The notes under the pieces: generated by a model
Told to the model about the DNA's origin: nothing
What the model saw: only the letters and a program-made list of their open reading frames with translations
The model's database searches: none
Position numbers and translations under genes: made by a program
DNA from: Pythium myriotylum
Lineage: Eukaryota; Oomycota; Peronosporomycetes; Pythiales; Pythiaceae
Length of the DNA: 64,000 bases
Reading direction: 5' to 3'
NCBI GenBank assembly: GCA_023091665.1
Contig: JALJCQ010000009.1
Span: 868,001 to 932,000 of the forward strand
Part shown: positions 1-9,450 of the stretch, in pieces
Numbering within the stretch: the stretch's first letter is position 1
How the letters are laid out: the number at the start of each line of letters is the position of its first letter

Positions 1-696
1 GGCGACGAGCACGGGATTGAGCGCGTCGACATCGACGTTGAACTCGTCGATGCCGTCAAAGGTCGAGGTCGTGACAGTCTCGAGGCCGCTGTCGTTGTTT
101 TTGCCCTTGAGCACGTAGAGGTTCTCGACGCCGTAGTTGTTCTGGAGCACCGACTTGATCTCATCCATATAGTAGACCGCGTCGACCTTGTAGTGCGCCT
201 TGAAGTACGCGAGTGGCTTGCGCTCGCCGCACCAGAGCTCCCACTCGGCGCTCAGGCGTGGCACGAAGAGCACCGACTGCTCGGTCGTGAGGTCGATCAT
301 GGCGGCGCAGTCGGGCTCGCGCACGCCAAAGAGGTACTGGAAGAAGCTCTCTTGGCGGAACGCGTACTGCGTGTCCGTGTCGTAGCGGTCGACCTCGCTG
401 CCGCCGTGGAGCACGATGGCCGCGTTGCTCGTCTTGGCTGTCGGGTGCGCCGCCAAAAACTTGTGGATCGCCTTGTGTCGGTGCTGCACGTGCATGGAGA
501 AGTCGATGGGGAAGAGCTCGTACTCGAGCTCGGCCTTGGGCTTGGCGGGCGCGTCGCCGTTGGGCTTGGGCTGGCTCGGGCGGCGCTTGGCGGCCGCGTA
601 CGAGGGCGCGCGCGTCTTCTGCAGCAGCGCGATGGACGCGGCGGCCGCTGCTGCCGCCGTCGCGGCGAGCAGTCCCTTGACGTCGTCGCTGCTCAT
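1..696 (-). CDS. Xaa-Pro dipeptidase (prolidase), N-terminal part, cut by window edge
   Basis: The reverse strand reads openly from an ATG at 694-696 to base 1 (232 codons, no stop), so the 3' part lies outside the window. Prolidases (M24B) cleave dipeptides ending in proline in the cytosol. The visible part is the non-catalytic N-terminal (AMP_N) domain, about residues 55-232: it has the family block YDTDTQYAFRQESFFQYLFG at about residues 105-124, followed by GVREPDC and LFVPRLSAEWELW. The metal-binding pita-bread domain would lie off the edge. Oddly, the first 55 residues are an Ala-rich hydrophobic stretch (about residues 8-26) and then a basic, Pro-rich linker, which could be a membrane anchor or a targeting segment. 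Family assignment is secure; whether the enzyme is complete cannot be seen. Confidence 0.85.
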   Translation of the reverse strand, partial: MSSDDVKGLLAATAAAAAAASIALLQKTRAPSYAAAKRRPSQPKPNGDAPAKPKAELEYELFPIDFSMHVQHRHKAIHKFLAAHPTAKTSNAAIVLHGGSEVDRYDTDTQYAFRQESFFQYLFGVREPDCAAMIDLTTEQSVLFVPRLSAEWELWCGERKPLAYFKAHYKVDAVYYMDEIKSVLQNNYGVENLYVLKGKNNDSGLETVTTSTFDGIDEFNVDVDALNPVLVA

Positions 697-880
697 GAGC
701 TCAATGGATCACTTGTGGATGTGGAAGGGGAGAGCGCGAACTTAAGGATGGGAGGGGGGCGAGGCGGCGTGAAAGGACCGTTAAGTACGCGTGTGGTCCA
801 AAGTTCAAGTCGTCTACAAAAAATAACACAGTCGGTGAAATTATAATTGACAGAGGAGTGAAGCAAAACGGATTTATTGC

Positions 881-1588
881 CTAAGCCTTGGTGGCGGTGG
901 GCTCTTCTTCGTAGCCCGGGAGAGCGTCGACGCAAGGTCCGAGGTTGCACGAGTTGCGCTGGAAGCTCTTGGTGTGCGTGGCGAGCTGCGAGAGCGAGCA
1001 GCACGAGCACCACCAGACGCAGCAGTAGTCGCCGCAGCAGCTGCCCGGGATGCTCCAGCGTTCACGGACGTTGCCGCGCAAAACCACGTTCAAGACGAGC
1101 CACGCGAGGCCACAGATGACACCCACGATGTTCCAGACAATCTTCTTGACGAGGAGGTCTTGATCGTCGCTGGACGAGATGTACACTCGCCCGTAGGAAG
1201 TGGTGTAATAGAAATCTTTCTCTTTGGAGTACACAGACGCCAACTGCGTCGACGCAGCAACCGACAAGCAGTACACGACTCCCCAAAAGATCAGCACGAG
1301 GCCGTAGGAGCCGCCGAGGCGATGGTTGATCTGCGCAGCTGAGATGCACGGGAAAAGCAGTGAAACGACGCCATTCACGCAGTCATCGCCACAGGGCTCC
1401 GACTCCCAGCGACCAATGCGGATGCCGTGGACGTCGAACTTCTCGCCCTTCTCATCAACTTGGGCCACTTCTGCAATGACAACCATGCGGGCTGGGGTCG
1501 CTGCCGAGGTGGTCGGCGTGGAGGGAGCGACCGTGGGGGCCTCAACGTGGATGGTGTAGTCGGCCTGGGGCTCGAGAGTCTTGGACAT
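881..1588 (-). CDS. PLAC8-family (cysteine-rich) membrane protein, copy 1
   Basis: 235 residues, ATG at 1586-1588. The PLAC8 family comprises small membrane proteins with Cys-rich segments around two hydrophobic helices, linked in plants and fungi to organ size and metal transport; the role here is unknown. An N-terminal Pro/Thr/Ala-rich region (about 1-45) is followed by GRWESEPCGDDCVNG, hydrophobic helices at about 70-110 and 145-170, then the diagnostic second half with RGNVRERWSIPG and the Cys cluster CCGDYCCVWWCSCCSLSQLA, ending at LGPCVDALPGY. The C-terminal pattern (Cys cluster, Q-A-T-H-x-K, D-x-LP) is shared with three more genes at the right of this window, but this copy has CVNGVVSLLFPC where the others have CTNCC. 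It ends 184 bp before the prolidase start, on the same strand. Confidence 0.8.
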   Translation of the reverse strand: MSKTLEPQADYTIHVEAPTVAPSTPTTSAATPARMVVIAEVAQVDEKGEKFDVHGIRIGRWESEPCGDDCVNGVVSLLFPCISAAQINHRLGGSYGLVLIFWGVVYCLSVAASTQLASVYSKEKDFYYTTSYGRVYISSSDDQDLLVKKIVWNIVGVICGLAWLVLNVVLRGNVRERWSIPGSCCGDYCCVWWCSCCSLSQLATHTKSFQRNSCNLGPCVDALPGYEEEPTATKA

Positions 1589-2803
1589 GTTTGGAGAGTG
1601 AAGGTGGCTTGGGCTGGGGAAGCAAGTTGGGGAATGAGGCAGCAGGGCACCTTGACCGTGCCTCGACGTGGGTTCCAGAGACGCACCTGCTGGTGGCCAT
1701 TCACTCTTGATGGCTCGACCAAGTGGACCGCCACGTCGGCAATATGCTTTGCAGTGGCGTCATTACATAATGACCAGGTTCCGCTGACTAATGGATGTTT
1801 ATGGCAGTCCATAAAACCCATTCGAACACATTATGAGTATTTGATTGGCGGTAAAGTGGAAATGTCGGGTAGTAATGCGGTATATACGTGATCAAATAGT
1901 GTGCTTACCATGATCATTCCCAACATGAGTCATTAGGCGATTTGTCCCGTCCCGTGTCCGCGAGATTTGCCCGACTTGATTCTCACATATGACGCGTGTA
2001 TCAAGTCTGGTCGCGTTGCAAACACACAAAGTGGGAGCAGTTTCAGCTGTCCGCTCCTTCTGTCATGAAGCTCTCTGCTGTCTTCCGCACCCAGAAGTCA
2101 CCTGCATGAAGTTGGGTTTCGTCTTGGTAGAGGTGATGACGAAGGACGGGGTAGGGTGCAATGTCCACAGCTGCGCTTGTGATCCCTAATATCTCACAGC
2201 ATGCAGATGAACCATAGCGTGCAGTGACTGAATCCGAGGTTTCATTCTCCTTGCCACCCGAATTCGTGGAGGGGGTTGGACGACAGAACTTTCCTCACAG
2301 AATCGATGATCCAGCTGTACCACCATCCAATCATCCACCTATTCTTCGCAACCGCCACCACACGCGCAATGGAAGGCTCGGCTTAAAACAAGTAATTGTG
2401 CCGAAAGTGTGATTCACATAGTGTGCGGTGCTTGCAATTCAATCCATAAGTGTTCAACGGCCAGCCCCAGGACATCTAGTCTTCTGGATAGTATTTCATT
2501 CTAGCCAGGCAATCAGTGACAGTCTCCAATTTTGATGCTCATCGATCTATATCCTTGTCATGCTCAAAGAGTGACGATTCTCCCGCTTTTTCGGCTGGAG
2601 TGCAGATCGAGAGTCCGAGAACGCACCTATTCGAAACCACCGAAACTCGGTACATGAGAGAACGGATTTGTCTGTATCTTCGAATGAATGAAGAGCTGGT
2701 GCGTTGACGTCCAAGCTGTGGATTTATCCATTCGGATCTTCATCAGAAAATCTTCCATAACTCTTGAACCAGGCTAAATGTATCCGCATCAGGTTGGGGC
2801 TGG
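1589..2803. other. Intergenic, no gene recognised
   Basis: About 1.2 kb between the PLAC8 start and the end of the large helicase gene. Only reading frames of 60-70 codons without family features occur. It must hold the PLAC8 promoter and the helicase 3' end; no clear signal stands out. Confidence 0.6.
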
Positions 2804-5800
2804 TTATACAAGTGGAGGAAACCGCGGGATTGTCTTGCCAAGTAATCGGAACTCCGCCCGCTCAGCTGCAGTTGGAGTAGTCATGGATAGCTGTTGCCAC
2901 TCGTAGACGCGACCACGAGATTCTTCCTTCGTGAGTCGAGCCAACACATCATTGTCACTACACATCTTGACGATGGTTTCGACAGGAAGCAAGGATGCTT
3001 CCGCTTTGTTGGATGAGCATTGAAGTGCAGATGAAAAGATATCTCGCACACAGTTGACCAACTCAATTGCGTGGCGCCGTAGAACAGTCTTCGCTGGCAT
3101 CGCCACGAGCTGCTTGTCGACTTTTACCGCCACAATGTCCTGGCTGCGGGAGTCAACTTGTATCCAGACATTCGAGTTTCTTCGGACAGTGCTTAAGATC
3201 AAGATTGCACGGTATGCGATTGCATCCGGTGGTAGTAAAGTGCACTTCGAACAGAACATCCTTGTTTCGTCGCCTGTGAACAATCGATCTGCGTAAACAG
3301 CGAAAAGTTTCGTCTCGCCAGTTGCCCGGACTGGTAGCGAGAACAGGCTACGCCCACCAATGTTTACACGCACCCCGTCGTTTGCTTGAGCCCATCCGAT
3401 TGTGGAACCGCTGGAGTCGCTGATTCGAAAACGAAGCTTCTCTTCTTTGCCCTCAGCATTTACACGACCAAAATCAATCGGGAACTTAGGATCGCGAATG
3501 TAGTACGCTAACGACACGGGCAAACTCATACGAGGAAGAATTTGCTCGAAACTGCGCATTGATTCGGCTGGCTCATCGTTGGTCTGGGCAGAATGGAGTA
3601 CTCTGCTATACAAGGAAACCTCATTGTTGGAGTACGCGATATTCGTGAAATCCTCGGTGTTCTTCCCAAGTTGACGTAAGATTGTCTTCCTCTCGGCGCT
3701 ACTGAGCGCGAAGAACACTTTACCGTCTTCTTTACCAATACTGAGGTCGATCCGATCTGTTGTTCTGACCACCTCATCATCGTCATCATCGAACAATAAT
3801 CCCTCAGTCAGGCGACCGGTAACGAGACGGTCTGCGTAGTTGTGGATAACTAAGAATCGAAGTACCTGCATATCGTGTTGTTCTTCTGTAAGTGCAGCCT
3901 TTGCAAAGTCCAGTAGATTCTTGTCCACTCTTTGAGAGCTTGCATAATTGTCAAGTCGGAAGAGCATATCCATCGACCCTTGATCAATAGGGATCAATCC
4001 TTGGCGACCCAACGCGACGAGGCGTTCGCATGTGTCCGAAATCAGTAGGTTCATTGTCTGATATCGCCTTGTCGATATGCTTTGTTTCTTCAACTTTTCC
4101 AGAACATTTACTCTTTTCGTAAGGGAATGCTGTGAGAGCAATCCCACATACAATCGCCACATCGCGAGTGGCTCACTCCACACACCACCGTCGACTGCAA
4201 GCTTGGCCTGTAGATTCTGCTTCATCTCCTGCATGTACTTGCTTGGCGACTGAGAATGAAACCACGACGGCATAACAAACAGGTCTGGGCTCGCCAGGAT
4301 TGCTACCACGATCACGACATTAGCAAGCAGGTGTGCGCGCGACTGTGGCGTGCCGGAAATCCCGACTACATGTGCCCCCATCAGGATGAGTCTACATAGC
4401 TCCATACTCAGTGGCATGTGACAAACAAAAGAGCCGAATGAAGTTATTTGCGCTTGCTGTTCGTCCTCACTGTCGATCGCGTCATACTGAGCCAGCAGTT
4501 TGTAGGCACCGTCGATATGGTTTAAGTCTGGGGCATCAAGTGCTTGCTTCAAAAGATCACTCGGCACACCAAACTCATTGAGTTTTCCCTTCATCTGCAG
4601 CACAATTCGGTCGAGCGGCTTGCGCAGTATTTCCGGGGTAGTGAATTCTGCCATGCACTCAGAGAAGAAATCTTTCGAGAACAGGTGGAATGCGACGCCT
4701 GGCATCAGTCGGCCGGCACGTCCAGAGCGCTGAAGCACGGAAGCTCGAGAGCACCACACATCAACAAGTACCTCCGCGTGAGTGCTTCGTGCGTTTGGCA
4801 TCTGAATCTGCTTCTCCATTCCGCAATTGATCACGTGCGTAACATCAGGAATGGTCACACTGCTCTCTGCGAGGTTGGTTGCAAGAATAATCTTCGTACA
4901 CATGCCGCCAATAGCAGCAAACGCAATCTGCTGCTGTTCGAGTTCCAGAGACGAATGCAATACCGAGACTGATACTGCGACGCCATTCCAGTTCTCATGA
5001 ATCTGAAGCCCCAGCTCTTCATACAGCCTGTTGATACTGCCAATCCCTGGCAAGAATACAAGAATACATTGGGGAACGCCGCCGGGATGCAAGTGATAGT
5101 GGTGCTCCGTAATAAGCTGCTGGATCAAGGAGGGAATGATGCGGATCTGTGAGTCGTGAACATTTTGAATGATTGACTGACCAAGCTCTCCATTCGCGCT
5201 TGCAAACTTGTTAGAAACCTTCTGCAGCTCGGTCTGGATTCGCATAAACTCGTTTCGGTGTGCATGTGCGATGTATGGATACTGATTTACCATGTCTTCA
5301 ATATACAAGTTGTGAACAGGAAAGAGCTTCGTTCCAACGAACAAAGGTTGTTTGCGAACAAGCTTCGACGCCATAACTTTTGAGAAGTATTTGATCAAAA
5401 CCTTCGCATCCATCGTAGCTGACATGATCACAATGCGCAAACTGTCGTGATTCTTCAACTGAAGCTTGAGCAAGAGTAGTAATGTATCTACATCCATACT
5501 GCGTTCGTGCACTTCATCTATGACAAGATGGGTCATACTTTGCAATGCGTCAGGGTCGTGGATTAGCCGCTCGACCATGTATCCAGTTGTGACGTAAGTG
5601 ATTTTCGTCTTGTCGCTTGTGCAATGCTTCTGTCCAATTCGATATCCCACAACCTTTCCAACCACACCGTCCTCACCAAACTCGTTCTCCTCGCGCATAC
5701 TTGCGACCGTTTTTGCGAGCTCAATTGCTGCTATACGACGAGGCTGAGTAACGTAAACGCTAACAGGTCGCGAAGAGCCATCCTTCAACCACTCATCCAA

Positions 5801-8695
5801 AATAAACTGGGGAACGGAGGTACTCTTGCCACAGCCGGTCTCACCTTGGATGATTGTGAGCTGGTTAGAGGCGATATTCTTGAGGATTTCATGACGGTGA
5901 CTGAACACTGGCAACCGTTGAAGTAATCCTCGCAGAGATTGGTCACAATCGCTGGACGATTGTGGAGGGAGAGGCAGATCCTGTCTCCCCGGAGGGGGGT
6001 GAGCAACCGTTGAGCGTTGGGCACCTTTCTTCTTCGATCCCGAAGACGTCTTCCCGAGGCGTTTCGCAACTGCCGCAGGTGTCAATGTTGGAACGCTCGT
6101 CCCTTTGACAGTTGCAAGAGTTGTGCTTGCTTCTGGCGATATGCTGTTATCAATCTTCGGTTGGGGTCGCTTGGTCTGCTTTGCTAAATCTCGCCGCTGA
6201 GCGCCAGACGATTTCTTACCAGCACGCGACAGCGGAGGGGGGAACTGCGGCGGAGGAGGTTCAATTGGCAACGGTGGAGTCACAGGAACTTTAAACTCTG
6301 GTGCGGTGGCACTTAATACATTGCGGACCACAACGTCATCCGCGCGGACGACCTTTCCAGTAGAGGTTTTTGATTTGCTCTGTGGTGACTGGGAGACACT
6401 GCTTCCTCGAGGAGTACGGGTATTTTTCTTCGACTTCTTCTTTCCCGTACTGGGAGTACGTGGTGGAGTGGTTGATGGCGAATTTCTCGAGGTAAGATTG
6501 CTGTCATCTACACTCGCTAGCGCGGAGGAAATTGCGGATGGTACCAACAGCTTTGAAGTCGCAAGCGCTGTCTGAACTGGCAGTGGCGGAGTAATGTTGG
6601 TTGAATCATCTGCACTGCCTTCTGAAGGCACCAAGCCGACGAGACGGTTTAATACTGTGCGTAATTGGCAGAACTGGTCCCACAGTTTCGATCCCGCGTC
6701 GTCGTATTTTAGGTCTGATACATAGTAACAGAGCACAGAGTCGACTTGTGCACGTAATAAAGCTCGCTCTTCCGCTACTGGTGTGTTGCGGGCACGAGTG
6801 GCTCGGATGATAGAGTAAACAGTAGCAAAAACTTCAGCCGAGAAGAGTGAGGGACAAGTGCTTTCTAGCGCCGAGACCTTTTCGCCCAACACGGCTCGAA
6901 CAAAATGCATCACACGCAGGATTTCGACAAAAGCACCAACACTTGCATATACTTCCCACTCGATCGAAAGGTCGTCATGCTCAAAGTCGTATGGATGGGG
7001 AATGCGGTCTTCTTTCAGAGAGATACACACAAGTGACGTCAACAATAAGACTTCAAGTCTTTCCCTTGTGGCAAGCCTGCCATCCCTGGGTAGGTGAATT
7101 TTGTCGCATTTCCAAAGGAAAAGCAATGATGACACGATGGTTTTGAAGTTCGACAACCTTCTACCTACAAGCTTCCACAAAAACAACGCGTTCTCGACTC
7201 CATTCTCGTCGCCATACAAAAAATTAAACACCAGCGATCTCCACGCATTCTCAACACGTTGCTGCGAACGCTGCCCGATTGGATTCGACAACAGGAACTG
7301 ACTCAACGAGTTCAAAACTGGAGGTGCGATGTCTCGTTGACGGTGGTGGCCTGATACCGGGTCGTACAACAACTCGCGAACCGAGGAAACACCCAGTGCT
7401 TGGTATAGCAAGGTTCGAGCTGGGGCCAAAAGTTCGCCAAGGCTCTTCCCACGATAAGGCGAAGCCGTTGCGAGGATATCATATTGTTGTTTCAGTCTCC
7501 GTGTACGAGAGTAAAGCACATCGATGAGGGATGATGGGAAACCGTGATTATCCAGCAGGATCTTGAACTCCTGCATTGCGGCAGCCGACATCCTACCGCG
7601 AATGGCTTGGGACATGTGATATCGCTGCCTGAACTCATCTCCATATCCGTAAAACTGATAGAATGCTCCGAGTGCGTTCAAAAAAACAGATCCGTGCGAA
7701 GCATACAGTGCTTTCACCCGCGGGTTGTCCAGAATCGATGACTGTTGGGTGCGAATCCAGACCGCCGCTAGCTCTGGTGTGATAGCGTCTTCACTCAAGC
7801 GATTGGTTGCGGACCTAGGGAAGTTCATAACTTGAGAAAATTGGAAATCAACGTCAAGCTGCTGCGTAAAGTCATTCGTACACAACAAGGCCACCTCGAC
7901 CAGATGAGATGCATCGAGCTCAAGCGACTCAGCCAGTAGTTCAGGCGAAAACACGCGCGCTGAGACGACTCCAGCTCGACGGTCATCCGTTCGGAGTTTG
8001 TAAAATGGAATATACTGGACTCCACGCATGACAAGGAAGTCCGAGTCGTTGGCGAGCACAGCATACGCCTTGCCATCGCGCACCAGTTGGGCGAGCACTT
8101 CATCCGCCTCTTTCGTTGCCGTCTCAATACGCACACCGTGACGCATCAGCACGCTACGAAGCTTTTCACGCGAAAACGGAAAGCAGCCTTGTGCATCTTG
8201 CAAGTAGCCCTTCATTTGCTCTCTCTTGTCCTCGCGCAACTGCACTGTCCTCTTGACTGCTTTCTGTCCATCGGTCGGCACCGATGGCTCGCTCAATTGC
8301 TCAATCTTGGTCTCTAGCAGTGACTGACTGAGTTCGCGCAGCTTTTGCACTTTTTGCTGCGCGCGGTCTTGGAGCTCCATGGTCTTGGCGTGGCCCACGC
8401 CAAGAAAGCACTGCGGCGGGTCGGCCACGAAGAGCAGCTTGATGCGCGCGGCCTCGAGTCGCTGCAGCCAGGTCTCGACGTACTGCTCGAGGCGGATGGG
8501 GCAGCCGCCGAGCAGCAGCCACATCGAGTTGGGCAGGTTGCCTTCGGCCTCGACTTGCTTGGCGACCTCTTGGCAGACAAAGAACTGGAAGCCGACGAAG
8601 TCGACGGCGAGCGTCACGTCGTGGAGAGAAGGGACGACGCGCGAGGTCTGCGCCTCGTGGAGATGCGCGTAGCGCGCGAGTCCGCGGACGCCCAT
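2804..8695 (-). CDS. XPG/Asteroid-like PIN domain fused to a DEAH-box (DHX-type) RNA helicase
   Basis: One uninterrupted frame of 1963 residues. I chose the ATG at 8693-8695 because FEN/XPG-fold proteins begin MGVxGL and this gives MGVRGL; an in-frame ATG lies 17 codons upstream (8746). Residues 1-290 look like an XPG N/I nuclease fold of the Asteroid/MKT1 kind, with possible acidic active-site residues in VDFVGF, FVADPP, KEADEVLAQL and NDSDFLV. Residues about 300-700 are helical and unassigned; about 700-900 is a Ser/Thr/Pro/Lys-rich linker. The helicase follows: Walker A GETGCGKST (about 951-959), DEVHERS (about 1060), SATMD (about 1093), QRSGRAGR (about 1321-1328), then HA2-like and OB-like regions with a DDDDDDE run near 1640. 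Its closest relatives by pattern are DHX29/DHX36/YTHDC2-type RNA helicases. Likely role: RNA remodelling with attached nuclease or RNA-binding function. The fusion is seen in the sequence; the function is inferred. Confidence 0.85.
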   Translation of the reverse strand: MGVRGLARYAHLHEAQTSRVVPSLHDVTLAVDFVGFQFFVCQEVAKQVEAEGNLPNSMWLLLGGCPIRLEQYVETWLQRLEAARIKLLFVADPPQCFLGVGHAKTMELQDRAQQKVQKLRELSQSLLETKIEQLSEPSVPTDGQKAVKRTVQLREDKREQMKGYLQDAQGCFPFSREKLRSVLMRHGVRIETATKEADEVLAQLVRDGKAYAVLANDSDFLVMRGVQYIPFYKLRTDDRRAGVVSARVFSPELLAESLELDASHLVEVALLCTNDFTQQLDVDFQFSQVMNFPRSATNRLSEDAITPELAAVWIRTQQSSILDNPRVKALYASHGSVFLNALGAFYQFYGYGDEFRQRYHMSQAIRGRMSAAAMQEFKILLDNHGFPSSLIDVLYSRTRRLKQQYDILATASPYRGKSLGELLAPARTLLYQALGVSSVRELLYDPVSGHHRQRDIAPPVLNSLSQFLLSNPIGQRSQQRVENAWRSLVFNFLYGDENGVENALFLWKLVGRRLSNFKTIVSSLLFLWKCDKIHLPRDGRLATRERLEVLLLTSLVCISLKEDRIPHPYDFEHDDLSIEWEVYASVGAFVEILRVMHFVRAVLGEKVSALESTCPSLFSAEVFATVYSIIRATRARNTPVAEERALLRAQVDSVLCYYVSDLKYDDAGSKLWDQFCQLRTVLNRLVGLVPSEGSADDSTNITPPLPVQTALATSKLLVPSAISSALASVDDSNLTSRNSPSTTPPRTPSTGKKKSKKNTRTPRGSSVSQSPQSKSKTSTGKVVRADDVVVRNVLSATAPEFKVPVTPPLPIEPPPPQFPPPLSRAGKKSSGAQRRDLAKQTKRPQPKIDNSISPEASTTLATVKGTSVPTLTPAAVAKRLGKTSSGSKKKGAQRSTVAHPPPGRQDLPLPPQSSSDCDQSLRGLLQRLPVFSHRHEILKNIASNQLTIIQGETGCGKSTSVPQFILDEWLKDGSSRPVSVYVTQPRRIAAIELAKTVASMREENEFGEDGVVGKVVGYRIGQKHCTSDKTKITYVTTGYMVERLIHDPDALQSMTHLVIDEVHERSMDVDTLLLLLKLQLKNHDSLRIVIMSATMDAKVLIKYFSKVMASKLVRKQPLFVGTKLFPVHNLYIEDMVNQYPYIAHAHRNEFMRIQTELQKVSNKFASANGELGQSIIQNVHDSQIRIIPSLIQQLITEHHYHLHPGGVPQCILVFLPGIGSINRLYEELGLQIHENWNGVAVSVSVLHSSLELEQQQIAFAAIGGMCTKIILATNLAESSVTIPDVTHVINCGMEKQIQMPNARSTHAEVLVDVWCSRASVLQRSGRAGRLMPGVAFHLFSKDFFSECMAEFTTPEILRKPLDRIVLQMKGKLNEFGVPSDLLKQALDAPDLNHIDGAYKLLAQYDAIDSEDEQQAQITSFGSFVCHMPLSMELCRLILMGAHVVGISGTPQSRAHLLANVVIVVAILASPDLFVMPSWFHSQSPSKYMQEMKQNLQAKLAVDGGVWSEPLAMWRLYVGLLSQHSLTKRVNVLEKLKKQSISTRRYQTMNLLISDTCERLVALGRQGLIPIDQGSMDMLFRLDNYASSQRVDKNLLDFAKAALTEEQHDMQVLRFLVIHNYADRLVTGRLTEGLLFDDDDDEVVRTTDRIDLSIGKEDGKVFFALSSAERKTILRQLGKNTEDFTNIAYSNNEVSLYSRVLHSAQTNDEPAESMRSFEQILPRMSLPVSLAYYIRDPKFPIDFGRVNAEGKEEKLRFRISDSSGSTIGWAQANDGVRVNIGGRSLFSLPVRATGETKLFAVYADRLFTGDETRMFCSKCTLLPPDAIAYRAILILSTVRRNSNVWIQVDSRSQDIVAVKVDKQLVAMPAKTVLRRHAIELVNCVRDIFSSALQCSSNKAEASLLPVETIVKMCSDNDVLARLTKEESRGRVYEWQQLSMTTPTAAERAEFRLLGKTIPRFPPLV

Positions 8696-9450
8696 GGCGA
8701 AGGAGGGAGGCTGGGGGGAGATTTCCTTTTGCTTCGGTTGCTCCACTCACACATGGGTGGAAGAAGAGGAAACCAGAGTGATGGTCCGGAAAAGCGAACC
8801 TAAGCAATGTCACGTGGGCCAGGGGCACAGTGCGAACCTAGTAGAATGTAGCCATTCGATGCGGAAGAGGCGAGGAGCGCCAGATGGGGAGGGGGAGGAG
8901 ACGACCTGAATCATACACGTGTGCGTCAGCAACGCTCACAAGAAGGATGGCGACAGCTCTGCGATCAACGTCCAGAACGAGGCTATGAGCTTGCTGCGAA
9001 GGACGTGGAAATTGCCTGATGAGGAAATGTCCCAGCGACCAAGAGCTATCCAGTGATATCCGTTGACTCACCAGAGCCAGCTATTCATCCAATTCAAGGC
9101 GTGAGACTCAAAGAAGACGCAATACGATTGCTGCTATGGAGAGGTCGACTATACGGAGTGCCCATTTGACATCGTTAGGACTCTGCTTTGCTCGATGGGT
9201 TCGCGGTGGGTAACCTGCTGCAGTCTGTGTCTTGCGATAGGACGACAGCTGAAAACGGACAAGGCGGATGCGTGGATGGTCTCACCAGAACGCAATTCTG
9301 CTGCACGTCTTGCTGAGAGCATCCACGGAGCATCATCTAGTCGAGATCGCAGTTTCATGACGATACCTCATGGATAGTACACGTCGGCAAGTTATCGATG
9401 CACAGCCGGTATCCGCGAAGTCGATAATCAGCCCCCATCGGTGAGCGCCA
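8696..9450. other. Intergenic between divergent helicase and phosphatase genes
   Basis: About 750 bp carrying the promoters of two divergent genes. Bases from about 9180 to 9340 resemble, at low identity, bases about 15190-15330 in front of the third phosphatase copy (shared blocks TGGGTAACCT and GTGGATGGTCTCACCA), showing an old duplication that took in upstream DNA. No gene seen. Confidence 0.5.

Noticed and set aside
193..846. 217-codon forward frame over the prolidase
   Set aside because: Opposite strand of a clearly conserved domain; Leu/Val/Arg-rich translation typical of an antisense shadow.
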